Origin: Cellulomonas sp.
GTDB lineage: Bacteria > Actinomycetota > Actinomycetes > Actinomycetales > Cellulomonadaceae
Length of the DNA: 64,000 nt
Direction: 5' to 3'
Assembly: GCF_017744555.1 (NCBI RefSeq)
Contig: NZ_JAGIBD010000017.1
Location: 1-64,000, forward strand
Below the pieces are notes generated by a model. The model made no database searches. It was not told the origin of the DNA and saw nothing but the letters and a program-made list of their open reading frames with translations. Positions 42,742 through 52,348 of the stretch are shown here, in pieces (positions within the stretch are counted from its first letter, which is position 1; the number at the start of each line of letters is the position of its first letter). A program made the translations under genes and the position numbers.

Positions 42742-43800
42742 TCAGCCGCCCCAGCCCGCGGCGAGCGCCTTGAGCGTGCCGATCCGCGTCTCGACGTCGT
42801 ACGCGGTGCCCGTGACCATGAGCTCCGCGGCGCCGGTGCGGGCGACCAGGTCGGTCAGCTCCGCGACGGCGCGGTCCGCGGTCGTGGCGACCTGCGTGCC
42901 CGGCACCTTGGCGAACAACTCGGCGGCCGCGGTCGGGTCGAGCTCGGCGAGCGCGGTCGCGGCGTCCTCGGGGGACAGGATCGGGGCGAGCGGACGGCCC
43001 GTGCGCAGGCTCAGGGCCATGACCCGGCTGGGGCCCGCGAGGAACTGCGCCTCCTCGTCCGAGTCCGCGACCAGCACCGACGCGGACACCATGAGCCGCG
43101 GCACGTCGAGCACGACGGACGGCCGGAACGCGCGACGGTAGGTCTCGGCGGCCTGCAGGGTGTGGCCGGTGTTGAAGTGGTGCGCGTAGCTGAACGGCAG
43201 GCCGAGGCTCCCGGCGAGCTCCGCGCTGAACAGGCTCGACCCGAGCAGCCACACCTCGGGGCTCGACGTCGCGACCGGCGTCGCCGTGAGTCGCTGCGCC
43301 CGTGCCGACGGGGCGAGCCCGTCGAGCCGGACGCCGAGGAGCGCGAGCACGTCGATCACCTCCGCGGGGAAGTCCTCGTGACCGAGGCCCTCGACGGTCC
43401 GGCGCAGCGCCGCCGCGGTCGTCGGGTCCGCCCCGGGCGCCCGCCCGATGCCGAGGTCGACCCGCCCGGGGTGCAGGGCCTCGAGCATCGCGAACTGCTC
43501 CGCGACCACGAGCGACGGGTGGTTCGGCAGCATCACGCCGCCCGACCCGACCCGGATCCGCCGGGTCGCGGCGGCGAGGTGGGCGAGCAGCACACCGGGC
43601 GACGTCGAGGCGACGGCCGGCATCGCGTGGTGCTCTGCGACCCAGAACCGGTGGTACCCGAGCGAGTCGGCCGCGGCCGCGAGGCGGGTCGTCGCGGCGA
43701 GGGCGTCGCCGCTGGTCGCGCCCGCGCTCACGGGGGCGGTGTCGAGCACGGACAGGGGCACGGAGGCGGGTGCGGACGAGGGCACGGCTGCGGTGGTCAC
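42742..43800 (-). CDS. LLM-class flavin-dependent oxidoreductase
   Basis: 352-aa luciferase-like monooxygenase (TIM barrel, FMN or F420). Family marks: YHRFWVAEHHAMPAVAS, VGSGGVMLPNHPSLVVAEQF and GRVDLGIGRAPG. Many actinobacterial members are annotated as MsnO8-type oxidoreductases of unknown substrate. GTG start at 43800. It lies between the convergent META gene and the glutamate dehydrogenase, 42 bases behind the latter on the same strand. Confidence 0.88.
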   Translation of the reverse strand: MTTAAVPSSAPASVPLSVLDTAPVSAGATSGDALAATTRLAAAADSLGYHRFWVAEHHAMPAVASTSPGVLLAHLAAATRRIRVGSGGVMLPNHPSLVVAEQFAMLEALHPGRVDLGIGRAPGADPTTAAALRRTVEGLGHEDFPAEVIDVLALLGVRLDGLAPSARAQRLTATPVATSSPEVWLLGSSLFSAELAGSLGLPFSYAHHFNTGHTLQAAETYRRAFRPSVVLDVPRLMVSASVLVADSDEEAQFLAGPSRVMALSLRTGRPLAPILSPEDAATALAELDPTAAAELFAKVPGTQVATTADRAVAELTDLVARTGAAELMVTGTAYDVETRIGTLKALAAGWGG

Positions 43801-43842
43801 GCTGACCGCAACGCGCGCGGCGGCCGCGCTAGTCCCCGGCCG

Positions 43843-45117
43843 TCACGGGTACAGCCCCCGGATCTGGTGCGCCTCCGCGACGCGACGCACGCCGATGGCG
43901 AGCGCGGCGTCCCGCATCGACAGGCCCTCCGCGTGCGCGAGCGACGCGACGGACCGGTACGACGCGAGCATCCGCTGCTCGAGCCGCTCCGCGATCTCGT
44001 GCTCCGTCCACCAGTACGCCTGGTTCGCCTGCACCCACTCGAAGTACGACACGACGACGCCGCCCGCGTTGGCGAGGATGTCCGGCACCACGACCACACC
44101 GCGGTCGGCCAGGATCCGGTCGCCCTCGGTCGTGGTGGGTCCGTTGGCCGCCTCGACGACCCAGCGCGCCTTGACGCGCCCCGCGGACTCTTCGTCGAGC
44201 ACGCCCTCGACGGCTGCCGGGATGAGCACGTCGACGTCGAGCGAGAGGAGCTCGGCGTTCGTGATCGCCTCACCGCCGACGAAGCCCGTCACGCTGCCGG
44301 TGTCCTGGACGTGTCGCAGCAGCGCCGGGACGTCCAGCCCGTCCGTGGCGCGCACGCCGCCGTGCTCGTCGCTCACCGCGACGACCCGGGCGCCGGCCTC
44401 GTGCAGGAACCGTGCCGCGTGCGAGCCGACCTTGCCGAACCCCTGCACGGCCGCGGACACCTCGTCGAGCTTCACGCCGGCGTCGGCGAGCGCGGCCTCG
44501 GCCGCGTGCACGACCCCGCGCGACGTCGCGGTGGGCCGCCCGAGGGACCCGCCGACGGCGAGCGGCTTGCCCGTCGTCACCGCCGGGATCGTGTACCCGA
44601 GGTTCACGGAGTACGTGTCCATCACCCAGGCCATGATCTGCTCGTCGGTGCCGATGTCGGGCGCCATGATGTCCCGCTCGGGGCCGATCATCGGCATGAT
44701 CTCGCTCGTGTACCGCCGGGTGACGCGCTCGAGCTCGGCCGACGAGTGGAGCCGAGGGTCGATCGTCACGCCGCCCTTCGCGCCGCCGTACGGCACGTCG
44801 ACGACGGCGCACTTCCACGTCATCCACATCGCCAGCGCCCGGACCTCGTCGACGTCGACGGAGGCCGAGTACCGCAGGCCGCCCTTGCCGGGGCCGCGCG
44901 AGATGTTGTGCTGCACCCGGTAGCCGGTGAACAGGACGATCTCGCCGTCGTCGCGGCGCAGCGGGACGGCGACGTTCATCTCGCGCCGTGGCGTGGCGAG
45001 CATCTGGTGCAGGCCCTCGCCGTAGCCGAGGATCTCGATCGCCGAGGCCAGCTGCGCGCGCGCGGTCTCGAGCGGGGACGTGTGCGGGGGACGGGGCTCC
45101 GTTGCCTGGTCGGTCAC
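43843..45117 (-). CDS. gdhA: Glutamate dehydrogenase
   Basis: 424 aa of the Glu/Leu/Phe/Val dehydrogenase family; reversibly converts 2-oxoglutarate and ammonium to glutamate. Substrate-binding GPGKGGLRYS and catalytic-Lys segment DVPYGGAKGG are near residues 77 and 110; the Rossmann motif AVQGFGKVGSHAA is near 225. Length fits the roughly 420-residue hexameric class. GTG 45117 is preferred over an upstream GTG because AAGGTGGGGG precedes it. With putA upstream on the other strand it forms a glutamate-centred neighbourhood. Confidence 0.93.
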   Translation of the reverse strand: MTDQATEPRPPHTSPLETARAQLASAIEILGYGEGLHQMLATPRREMNVAVPLRRDDGEIVLFTGYRVQHNISRGPGKGGLRYSASVDVDEVRALAMWMTWKCAVVDVPYGGAKGGVTIDPRLHSSAELERVTRRYTSEIMPMIGPERDIMAPDIGTDEQIMAWVMDTYSVNLGYTIPAVTTGKPLAVGGSLGRPTATSRGVVHAAEAALADAGVKLDEVSAAVQGFGKVGSHAARFLHEAGARVVAVSDEHGGVRATDGLDVPALLRHVQDTGSVTGFVGGEAITNAELLSLDVDVLIPAAVEGVLDEESAGRVKARWVVEAANGPTTTEGDRILADRGVVVVPDILANAGGVVVSYFEWVQANQAYWWTEHEIAERLEQRMLASYRSVASLAHAEGLSMRDAALAIGVRRVAEAHQIRGLYP

Positions 45118-45209
45118 GCCCCCACCTTGGTCATCGCCGCAGGTTCCCGCCACCGCGACCGACGGACGAGCCGATCACGTCCGCCCCTCGGTCGGGTGAA
45201 GACCTGACC

Positions 45210-45611
45210 TCAGCAGATCTGCGACTCCTCGATGGGCTTGAGCACTGAGCCACCCAGGTGACGCGAGTGCCGTGCGGGCACCAGCACGCACGTGCCGAAC
45301 GTGCCGTTGAGGTGCACGGGCTTGACGAACACGTCGGTGTACCGGCAGTTGATCGTCCGCACCGAGTAGTACGCCGGGTGGAAGACGTAGACGCCGGTGA
45401 GGTAGCCGCACCACGCCTCCTCGTCCTCGATCGTCGACATCACGCCGACGCCCGACCGGGGCTGCGACAGCGCCGGCAGCGGCTGCACGGGGACGTCCGG
45501 GCCGGCGACCGGACCGGCCTGCGCCGGCGCCGCGCCGAGGGTCAGCGCAGCGCCCAGGACGAGGGCGGCGACGGCCACGGGAACGGCTCGAGTGGAGGCG
45601 CGCAGGGTCAT
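45210..45611 (-). CDS. Small secreted protein with four cysteines
   Basis: 133 aa with a clean signal peptide (cleavage after A-Q-A, near residue 32). The mature part of about 100 residues has cysteines at 68, 89, 108 and the very last position 133, so two disulfides are likely. The pattern CGYLTG, a central aromatic strand VYVFHPAYYSVRTINC and the end IEESQIC resemble the small secreted DUF6355 type, which I offer only as a candidate. Role unknown. A GAGAGGA-like ribosome site precedes the ATG. Confidence 0.75.
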   Translation of the reverse strand: MTLRASTRAVPVAVAALVLGAALTLGAAPAQAGPVAGPDVPVQPLPALSQPRSGVGVMSTIEDEEAWCGYLTGVYVFHPAYYSVRTINCRYTDVFVKPVHLNGTFGTCVLVPARHSRHLGGSVLKPIEESQIC

Positions 45612-45814
45612 GGAGGTCCTCTCGTTCGACGACGGCGTCGCCGGCGCTCGGCCGGGCGCCCAGGATGTCCGGCTCGTCCCCTGCGGTGCAAACCGGGTGG
45701 TCCGGGCGTCGCCGGTCCGGGCGCCGCGGCGCGGTCCGGCAGCGTCCGCCGTCGGCAGGGCACACACTGTGAGCACCAACGGCGGGGGACGACGAAGGCG
45801 GGTGCGGGCGGGAC

Positions 45815-48800
45815 ATGGCGGACGACGCGCAGGTGGTCGAGGAGGCCGTCCGGCTCGCGGAGGGCTGGCTGGAGGCGACCACGTCCGGGGAGACCGCGGC
45901 CGAGCGCCGCACGACGGGCCGGCTCGCGGCGCTCGTCGCCGACCCTGCCGGGCTCGAGCTCGCGGTCCGGTTCGTCGACCGGGTGGCCAGGCCCCGGGAC
46001 GTGCGCGTCGCCGCCCGCGAGCTCACGGCCCTCGGGGCGACCGCCCACGCGGCCGCCGGGTTCCTCGGGCCGCTCGACCGGGCGCTGCTCGGCGTCGGCA
46101 CCCGCGTCGCGCCGCTGCTGCCGGCCGCGGTCGTTCCCGCGGCGCGGTTCCGGCTCCGGCAGCTCGTCGGGCACCTCGTCGTCGACGACGGGCCCGCGCT
46201 GCGCCGCCACCTCGCGTCGATGCGCGCCGCCGGCTACCGGCTCAACCTCAACCTGCTCGGCGAGGCGGTCCTCGGTGAGCACGAGGCCGTCGCGCGGCTC
46301 GCCCGGGTCCGTGCGCTCGTGGAGCGGCCGGACGTGGACTACGTGTCCGTGAAGGTGTCGGCCGTCGCGAGCCAGCTGTCCACCTGGGACACCGAGGGGA
46401 GCGTGCGACGCGTCGTCGAGCGGCTCCGGCCCCTGTACCTGACCGCCGCGCACCACGGCACGTTCCTCAACCTCGACATGGAGGAGTACCGCGACCTCAC
46501 CCTCACGGTCCGGGTGTTCGAACGGCTCGTGACCGACCCCGAGCTGCTCGGCGCGCCCGCCGGCATCGTGCTGCAGGCCTACCTGCCCGACGCGGCCGAC
46601 GCGCTCGACGAGCTCACCGACCTCGCCCGCCGGCGCCGCGAGGACGGCGGCACACCGCTCAAGGTTCGCCTCGTCAAGGGCGCGAACCTCGCGATGGAGC
46701 GCGTCGAGGCCGAGCTGCACGGCTGGCCGCAGGCGCCGTACCCGACGAAGGCCGACGTCGACGCCGCGTACCTGCGGCTCGTCGACCGCGCGCTGACGCC
46801 CGGCCGGGCCGACGCGCTGCGGGTCGGCGTCGCGAGCCACAACCTGTACCACGTCGCCGCCGCGCACCTCCTCGCGACGTCGCGCGGGGTGCAGGACGCG
46901 CTCGACGTCGAGATGCTGCAGGGCATGGCACCCGCGCAGGCGCGTGCGGTGCGCGACGAGGTCGGCAGCGTGCTCCTCTACACGCCCGTCGTCGCGCGCG
47001 ACGACCTCGACGTCGCCGTCGCGTACCTCGTGCGGCGGCTCGAGGAGAACGCAGCCGGGGAGAACTTCCTGCACGCGCTGTTCGCACCCGACGACGACCG
47101 TGCGATGCCCGACCAGGAGCAGGCGTTCCGTACGGCGTGGGCGGCCCGGGACGAGCCGTCGACCGCGCCCCGCCGGGTCGCCCGGCCCTTCGCGGACGCC
47201 CCGTCGGTCGGCCGGTTCGTCAACACCCCGGACACCGACCCCGCCGTGGCGGTCGCCCGTGCGTGGGCGCGCGGCGTGACCGACCGCGACGTGCCCGTGC
47301 CGTCCGGCGCCGTGCCCGTCTCGACGGTCGCCGAGGTCGACGCCGTCGTCGCGCGTGCCGTGACCGCCGCTCCGGCCTGGGCCTCGACACCGGTCTCGAC
47401 GCGCGCGGATGCGCTCCGGCGCGTCGCCGACGCCCTCGAGGACGCCCGCGCCGCGCTCGTCTCGACCATGGTGCACGAGGCCGGCAAGACCGTCGCCGAG
47501 GCCGACCCCGAGGTGAGCGAGGCCGTCGACTTCGCGCGCTACTACGCCGACCGCGCCGAGGACCTCGTTCGCGTCCCGGGCGCGGTCCACGAGCCGACGG
47601 GCGTCACTGTCGTGACCCCGCCGTGGAACTTCCCGGTCGCGATCCCCGTCGGCTCGGTGCTCGCCTCGATCGCCGCCGGCTCGCCCGTGCTCGTCAAGCC
47701 CGCGCCGCAGACGCCGCGGTGCGCGCAGGTCGCGATGGCCGCCGTCGCGGACGGTCTGCGTGCGGCCGGTGCGCCCGACGACGTGCTGACCGTCGTGCTC
47801 AGCCCCGAGGGCGACGTCGGCCGGCGTCTCGTCACGCACCCGGACGTCGCCCGTGTGCTGCTCACGGGCTCGATCGAGACCGCCCGCCTGTTCGCCGGGT
47901 GGCGGCCCGACCTCGACGTGTTCGCCGAGACCTCCGGGAAGAACGCGCTCGTCATCACGCCGTCGGCCGACGTCGACCTCGCCGTCGCCGACGTGGTGCG
48001 GTCCGCGTTCGGGCACGCCGGGCAGAAGTGCTCGGCCGCGTCGCTGCTCATCCTCGTCGGCTCCGCGGGACGCGACGACCGGTTGCGCCGGCAGCTCGCC
48101 GACGCCGTCGCCTCGCTGCACGTCGGACCCAGTGACGACCTGTCGACCGCTGTCGGTCCGCTCGTCGAGCCCGCGTCGGGCAAGCTCCTGCGCGCCCTGA
48201 CGACCCTCGAACCGGGGGAGGGCTGGCTCGTCGCCCCGCGCCGCCTCGACGACGACGGTCGCGCCTGGTCACCCGGCGTCAAGCACGGCGTCGCCCCCGG
48301 GTCGTGGTTCCACGTCACCGAGTGCTTCGGGCCCGTGCTCGGCGTCATGCGCGCCGACACGCTCGACGACGCGATCGAGCTGCAGAACGCCGTGCCGTTC
48401 GGCCTCACCGGCGGGCTGCACAGCCTCGACGACGACGAGATCGACCACTGGCTCGACGAGGTGCACGTGGGCAACGCGTACGTGAACCGCCACATCACCG
48501 GCGCGATCGTGCAGCGGCAGCCGTTCGGCGGGTGGAAGGCGTCCGTCGTCGGACCCGGGGCCAAGGCAGGCGGCCCCCACTACGTCGCACAGATCGGCAC
48601 CTGGTCCGACGGACCCGACGTGCCGCAGGACGACGACGCCTGGCTCGACTGGGCCACCGCCGACGACGAGCGCGCGTGGCGGGACGTCTTCTCCCGCGAG
48701 CACGACGCCACCGGGCTGCGGGTCGAGTCGAACGTGCTGCGCTACCGGCCCGTGCCGCTGCTCACCGTGCGGGTCGGCGACGGTGCACGGGATCGCGACG

Positions 48801-49111
48801 TCGAACGCGTGCGGCGGGCCGCCCGGACTGCGGGGGTCCCCGTCGTGGTGAGCCGGGTCGACGACGAGTCGCACGAGACGTTCGCCCGCCGCGTGCGGTC
48901 CGGCGCGGTGCAGGGGCGGGTCCGCGTCGTCGGAGCCGCCCCCGGCCTGAGGGCGGCGGCGGCCCACCACGCGGGGGAGGTCACCGTGCTCGACGGGCCC
49001 GTGCTGGCGAGCGCCGAGCGTGAGCTGCTCACCGTGCTCCGGGAGCAGGCAGTGAGCCGGACCCGCCACCGGTTCGGGCACGTCGACGAGTCGCGGGTCG
49101 ACACAGCCTGA
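45815..49111 (+). CDS. putA: Bifunctional proline/pyrroline-5-carboxylate dehydrogenase PutA
   Basis: 1098 aa. Residues about 60-430 form the FAD-dependent proline dehydrogenase barrel (NLDMEEYRDLTLTV, LKVRLVKGAN, and GVASHNLYH). Residues about 500-960 are the aldehyde-dehydrogenase domain: PPWNFPVAIPVGSVL, SGKNALVI and nucleophile Cys near 739 in GHAGQKCSAAS. The tail of about 140 residues after it is less conserved. It oxidises proline to glutamate in two steps. No DNA-binding ribbon-helix-helix domain is present at the N-terminus, so this is not the self-regulating type of Escherichia coli. Confidence 0.94.
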   Translation: MADDAQVVEEAVRLAEGWLEATTSGETAAERRTTGRLAALVADPAGLELAVRFVDRVARPRDVRVAARELTALGATAHAAAGFLGPLDRALLGVGTRVAPLLPAAVVPAARFRLRQLVGHLVVDDGPALRRHLASMRAAGYRLNLNLLGEAVLGEHEAVARLARVRALVERPDVDYVSVKVSAVASQLSTWDTEGSVRRVVERLRPLYLTAAHHGTFLNLDMEEYRDLTLTVRVFERLVTDPELLGAPAGIVLQAYLPDAADALDELTDLARRRREDGGTPLKVRLVKGANLAMERVEAELHGWPQAPYPTKADVDAAYLRLVDRALTPGRADALRVGVASHNLYHVAAAHLLATSRGVQDALDVEMLQGMAPAQARAVRDEVGSVLLYTPVVARDDLDVAVAYLVRRLEENAAGENFLHALFAPDDDRAMPDQEQAFRTAWAARDEPSTAPRRVARPFADAPSVGRFVNTPDTDPAVAVARAWARGVTDRDVPVPSGAVPVSTVAEVDAVVARAVTAAPAWASTPVSTRADALRRVADALEDARAALVSTMVHEAGKTVAEADPEVSEAVDFARYYADRAEDLVRVPGAVHEPTGVTVVTPPWNFPVAIPVGSVLASIAAGSPVLVKPAPQTPRCAQVAMAAVADGLRAAGAPDDVLTVVLSPEGDVGRRLVTHPDVARVLLTGSIETARLFAGWRPDLDVFAETSGKNALVITPSADVDLAVADVVRSAFGHAGQKCSAASLLILVGSAGRDDRLRRQLADAVASLHVGPSDDLSTAVGPLVEPASGKLLRALTTLEPGEGWLVAPRRLDDDGRAWSPGVKHGVAPGSWFHVTECFGPVLGVMRADTLDDAIELQNAVPFGLTGGLHSLDDDEIDHWLDEVHVGNAYVNRHITGAIVQRQPFGGWKASVVGPGAKAGGPHYVAQIGTWSDGPDVPQDDDAWLDWATADDERAWRDVFSREHDATGLRVESNVLRYRPVPLLTVRVGDGARDRDVERVRRAARTAGVPVVVSRVDDESHETFARRVRSGAVQGRVRVVGAAPGLRAAAAHHAGEVTVLDGPVLASAERELLTVLREQAVSRTRHRFGHVDESRVDTA

Positions 49112-49134
49112 CCTGCCGCCGCCCCCGGGGAGGC

Positions 49135-50178
49135 TCAGGCGGACGCGCGGATCACCAGCTCGGGCGCGAAGATCAGCGGCTCGTTGGGCGGCGTCGCCCC
49201 CTGCAGCTGGTCGAGGAGCCGCGCACCCGCGGCCCGGGCCATCGCCACCACCGGCTGGATCACGCTGGTCAGCGGCGGTGTCGTCGACGCGGCCACGCCG
49301 AGGTTGTCGTACCCGACCACCGCGACGTCGCCCGGGACGTCCTTGCCGTGCTCGGCGAGCACACCCAGCGCCCCCGCGGCCATGAGGTCCGACGCGATGA
49401 AGATGGCGTCGAGGTCGGGGAACCGCTCGAGCAGCTCACGCGCCGCGCGGGCACCCGACGCGATCGTGAAGTCGCCGTGCACCACGGCGTCCTGCGGCAG
49501 GTCGGCGGCCTCCATGGCGTCCCGCCAGCCGAGCAGCCGGTCGATACCGGCGGACATGTCCTGCGGACCGGCGATCGTGCCGATGCGGCGACGGCCCTGG
49601 TCGATGAGGTGCTGCGTCGCCATCCGACCGCCCTCGTGGTTGTCCGTGTCGACGTACTGGACGTCGCGCTCGTCGGCGGACAGCGGCCGGCCGACGAAGA
49701 CGTTCGGGACGCGGGAGGCCAGCAGCGCGCGGTCCAGCTCGTCGTCGCGGTGGTGCGACACGACGATCGCGCCGTCGACGTGACCGTTGCGCAGGTAGCG
49801 GATCGTCCGCTCGCTCTCCCCGGGACGGGCGATCACGAGGACCACCTGGATGTCCGAGTCCGCGAGAGACGTGCTCAGCCCGTTGAGAGTGCCCGCGAAG
49901 AACGGGTCGGACAGGACGCGCTCGTCCGGCTCCGGGACCACGAGCGCGATCGAGTCGGTCCGCTTGGTCACCAGCGAGCGTGCGGCGCGGTTCGGCGTGT
50001 AGCCCAGGTCGGCCACGGCCGCCTCGACGGAGGCGAGCGCCTCGGGGGAGACCCGCAGGCCGCCGTTGATGGCACGCGAGGCCGTCGAGCGGGAGACGCC
50101 CGCACGCTCGGCGACCTCCTCGAGCGTCGGCGCGGGCGGCCGGACCGGCTCGGTACGGGTCGGGATGTTGTCGACCAC
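49135..50178 (-). CDS. cebR: LacI-family repressor, probable CebR/CelR
   Basis: 347 aa. Helix-turn-helix TLEEVAERAGVSRSTASRAI near residues 18-37, hinge with ARSLVTKRTDSIALVV, sensor domain with VAVVGYDNLGVA near 290. Its position directly behind the cellobiose-type transporter, with the expected operator upstream of the first gene, fits CebR/CelR, which is released by cellobiose. It has its own transcription unit because a strong terminator separates it from cebG. GTG 50178 is chosen; AGGAGGG precedes it with a rather long spacer. Confidence 0.85.
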   Translation of the reverse strand: MVDNIPTRTEPVRPPAPTLEEVAERAGVSRSTASRAINGGLRVSPEALASVEAAVADLGYTPNRAARSLVTKRTDSIALVVPEPDERVLSDPFFAGTLNGLSTSLADSDIQVVLVIARPGESERTIRYLRNGHVDGAIVVSHHRDDELDRALLASRVPNVFVGRPLSADERDVQYVDTDNHEGGRMATQHLIDQGRRRIGTIAGPQDMSAGIDRLLGWRDAMEAADLPQDAVVHGDFTIASGARAARELLERFPDLDAIFIASDLMAAGALGVLAEHGKDVPGDVAVVGYDNLGVAASTTPPLTSVIQPVVAMARAAGARLLDQLQGATPPNEPLIFAPELVIRASA

Positions 50179-50236
50179 CGTTGGTCTTCCCTCCTGTGGC
50201 TGCCGGGGCGGGCAGCGGATACGTGCTGAACGGACG

Positions 50237-50271
50237 ACGAGGGCGGGGTGCCGGGGGCACCCCGCCCTCGT
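50237..50271 (-). terminator. Terminator after cebG
   Basis: A perfect 16-bp stem (50237-50252 with 50256-50271) and three-base loop, between cebG and the LacI-type gene. Confidence 0.85.
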
Positions 50272-50337
50272 GACCTTCACCGGATCATCGCGCAGACGTG
50301 CTGGCGTGACATCCGGGTACCACCAGATGCGGGGACG

Positions 50338-51252
50338 TCAGCCCTTGACGGCGCCCTGCATGATGCCTGCGACCAGCTGACGGCCGGCCACGAAGAACAG
50401 GACGAACAGCGGGACGATCGAGACCGTGACACCGGCCATGATCAGCGCCATGTCCTTGAAGTACGACGCCTGGAGCAGCTGGACCGCCACGGGGAGCGTC
50501 GGGTTCTCGCTGCCGAGGACGATGAACGGCCAGAAGAAGTTCGTCCACGAGCCGACGAACGTGAACAGGCCGAGCATGACGGCCGCGGGCCGTGCGGCGG
50601 GCAGTGCGACGTGCCAGAACGACCGGATCATCGACGCGCCGTCCACACGGGACGCCTCGATGAGCTCGTAGGGGAGCGCCCCCTCGAGGTACTGGGTCAT
50701 CCAGAACACACCGAACGCCGTGACGAGACCCGGCACGATGACCGCGACGAGCTTGCCCGTCCAGTGCAGCTGCGACATCACGATGAACAGCGGGACGATG
50801 CCGAGCTGCGTCGGCACGGCCGTGGTGGCGATGACGAACACCAGCAGGCCGTTGCGCCCGCGGAAGCGCAGCTTCGAGAACGAGAAGCCCGCGAGCGTCG
50901 AGAACAGGACGACCGACAGCGACGTGATCGTCGCGACGATGATCGAGTTGCCGAGCGCCTTCCAGAACTGGATGTCGGAGTTCAGGACGCGGCTGACGTT
51001 GTCGAAGAACTCGCCCTGCGGGATCAGCGACGGGATCGGGTTCTGCGCGATGTACGCCGAGTTCGACGACGCGAGCAGGAACGCGTAGTACAGCGGCAGG
51101 ATCGAGGCGATGATCGCGAGGGCGAGGATCAGGTAGGTCACCCAGCCCGGCCGGCGGTCCGAGCCGCCGACCTTGCTCCGCTTGCGCGCGGCCGCACGGG
51201 CCGCACCCTTGCCCGCGGTCTGGGCGATGACGGGGACGGAGGGGGCGCTCAT
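50338..51252 (-). CDS. cebG: Sugar ABC transporter permease, CebG-like
   Basis: 304 aa, six helices after a basic N-terminus of about 37 residues. The EAA coupling loop is LIEASRVDGASMIRSFWHVA near 205. It overlaps cebF by four bases and forms the second half of the channel. The missing ATPase is probably a shared MsiK-type protein. Confidence 0.9.
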   Translation of the reverse strand: MSAPSVPVIAQTAGKGAARAAARKRSKVGGSDRRPGWVTYLILALAIIASILPLYYAFLLASSNSAYIAQNPIPSLIPQGEFFDNVSRVLNSDIQFWKALGNSIIVATITSLSVVLFSTLAGFSFSKLRFRGRNGLLVFVIATTAVPTQLGIVPLFIVMSQLHWTGKLVAVIVPGLVTAFGVFWMTQYLEGALPYELIEASRVDGASMIRSFWHVALPAARPAAVMLGLFTFVGSWTNFFWPFIVLGSENPTLPVAVQLLQASYFKDMALIMAGVTVSIVPLFVLFFVAGRQLVAGIMQGAVKG

Positions 51253-52256
51253 CGCCGCACCTTCTTTCGCGACTTGCTGGACTCGTCGGACGAGATGCGC
51301 CGGGTGAGCGAGAAGTTGATGATGCCGACGACGACGATGATGAGGAAGAGGATCCACGCGACGGCCGACGCACGACCGAAGCTCTTCTGGTTGCCCCAGC
51401 CGACCTCGTAGATGTACATGGTGGCGGTCATCCACTGGCGGCTCGGGCCACCCTGTCCGGTCTGGTCGAACAGACGCGGCTCGTCGAAGATCTGCAGGCC
51501 GCCGATGGTCGACGTGATGACCACGAAGATGATCGTGGGGCGCAGCATCGGCACGGTGACCGAGAAGAACTGGCGGACCCGGCTCGCGCCGTCGAGGACC
51601 GCGGCCTCGTACAGGTCCCGCGGGATCGCCTGCATGGCGGCCAGGAGGATCAGGGTGTTGTAGCCCGTCCACCGGAAGTCGACCATCGTGGCGATCGCGA
51701 TGTGGCTGGGCAGCACCTGGGCGTGCCAGCCGATCGGGTCGATGCCGATCTTGCCGAGCAGCGTGTTGATGATGCCGGACTGGTCGGCGAAGAGCTTGCC
51801 GAAGATCAGGCTGACGGCCACGGGGGCGACGACGTAGGGCAGCAGGACACCCATGCGCCAGAACGTCTTCGCGCGCAGGTTCGCGTCGAGGAGCGCCGCG
51901 AGGATGATCGCGATGATCAGCTGCGGGATCGTGGAGATGAAGAAGATGGAGAAGGTGTTGCGGATGCCCTTCCAGAAGTTCGGCTGCTGGAGGACGTAGG
52001 CGTAGTTCTCGAACCCGACGAAGTCACCCTTGCCGCCGATGAGGTTCCAGTCGTGCACCGACACGAAGGCGGTGTAGAGCAGCGGGAACAGACCGGTCAG
52101 CGCGAACAGGATGAAGAACGGGGAGACGTAGAGGTAGGGCGAGAGCTTGACGTCCCAACGCCCGAGAGTCTGGCTGAAACCGACCCGGCGCGGCGTGCGT
52201 CCTGGGTCGGCCTGTCCGCCGCGGTTCAGCTGCGGAGACGTGGTGGAGGTGGCCAT
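51249..52256 (-). CDS. cebF: Sugar ABC transporter permease, CebF-like
   Basis: 335 aa, six helices. EAA loop LYEAAVLDGASRVRQFFSVT near 225; the N-terminal segment LSPYLYVSPFFILFALTGLF is typical of CebF/LacF permeases. A hairpin separates it from the binding-protein gene upstream. Confidence 0.9.
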   Translation of the reverse strand: MATSTTSPQLNRGGQADPGRTPRRVGFSQTLGRWDVKLSPYLYVSPFFILFALTGLFPLLYTAFVSVHDWNLIGGKGDFVGFENYAYVLQQPNFWKGIRNTFSIFFISTIPQLIIAIILAALLDANLRAKTFWRMGVLLPYVVAPVAVSLIFGKLFADQSGIINTLLGKIGIDPIGWHAQVLPSHIAIATMVDFRWTGYNTLILLAAMQAIPRDLYEAAVLDGASRVRQFFSVTVPMLRPTIIFVVITSTIGGLQIFDEPRLFDQTGQGGPSRQWMTATMYIYEVGWGNQKSFGRASAVAWILFLIIVVVGIINFSLTRRISSDESSKSRKKVRR

Positions 52257-52298
52257 CGGTTGTCCTTAGCGGGGGGCGAGCGTCGGGGTCTGCTGCGG

Positions 52299-52339
52299 TG
52301 AAGCCGGGCCGGTGCGACCAGCGCACCGGCCCGGCTTCA
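52299..52339 (-). terminator. Intercistronic hairpin between cebE and cebF
   Basis: An 18-bp perfect stem (52299-52316 with 52322-52339) and five-base loop immediately behind the cebE stop. Probably limits read-through or protects the cebE 3' end, so that the binding protein is made in excess. Confidence 0.8.
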
Positions 52340-52348
52340 GCGATGACG

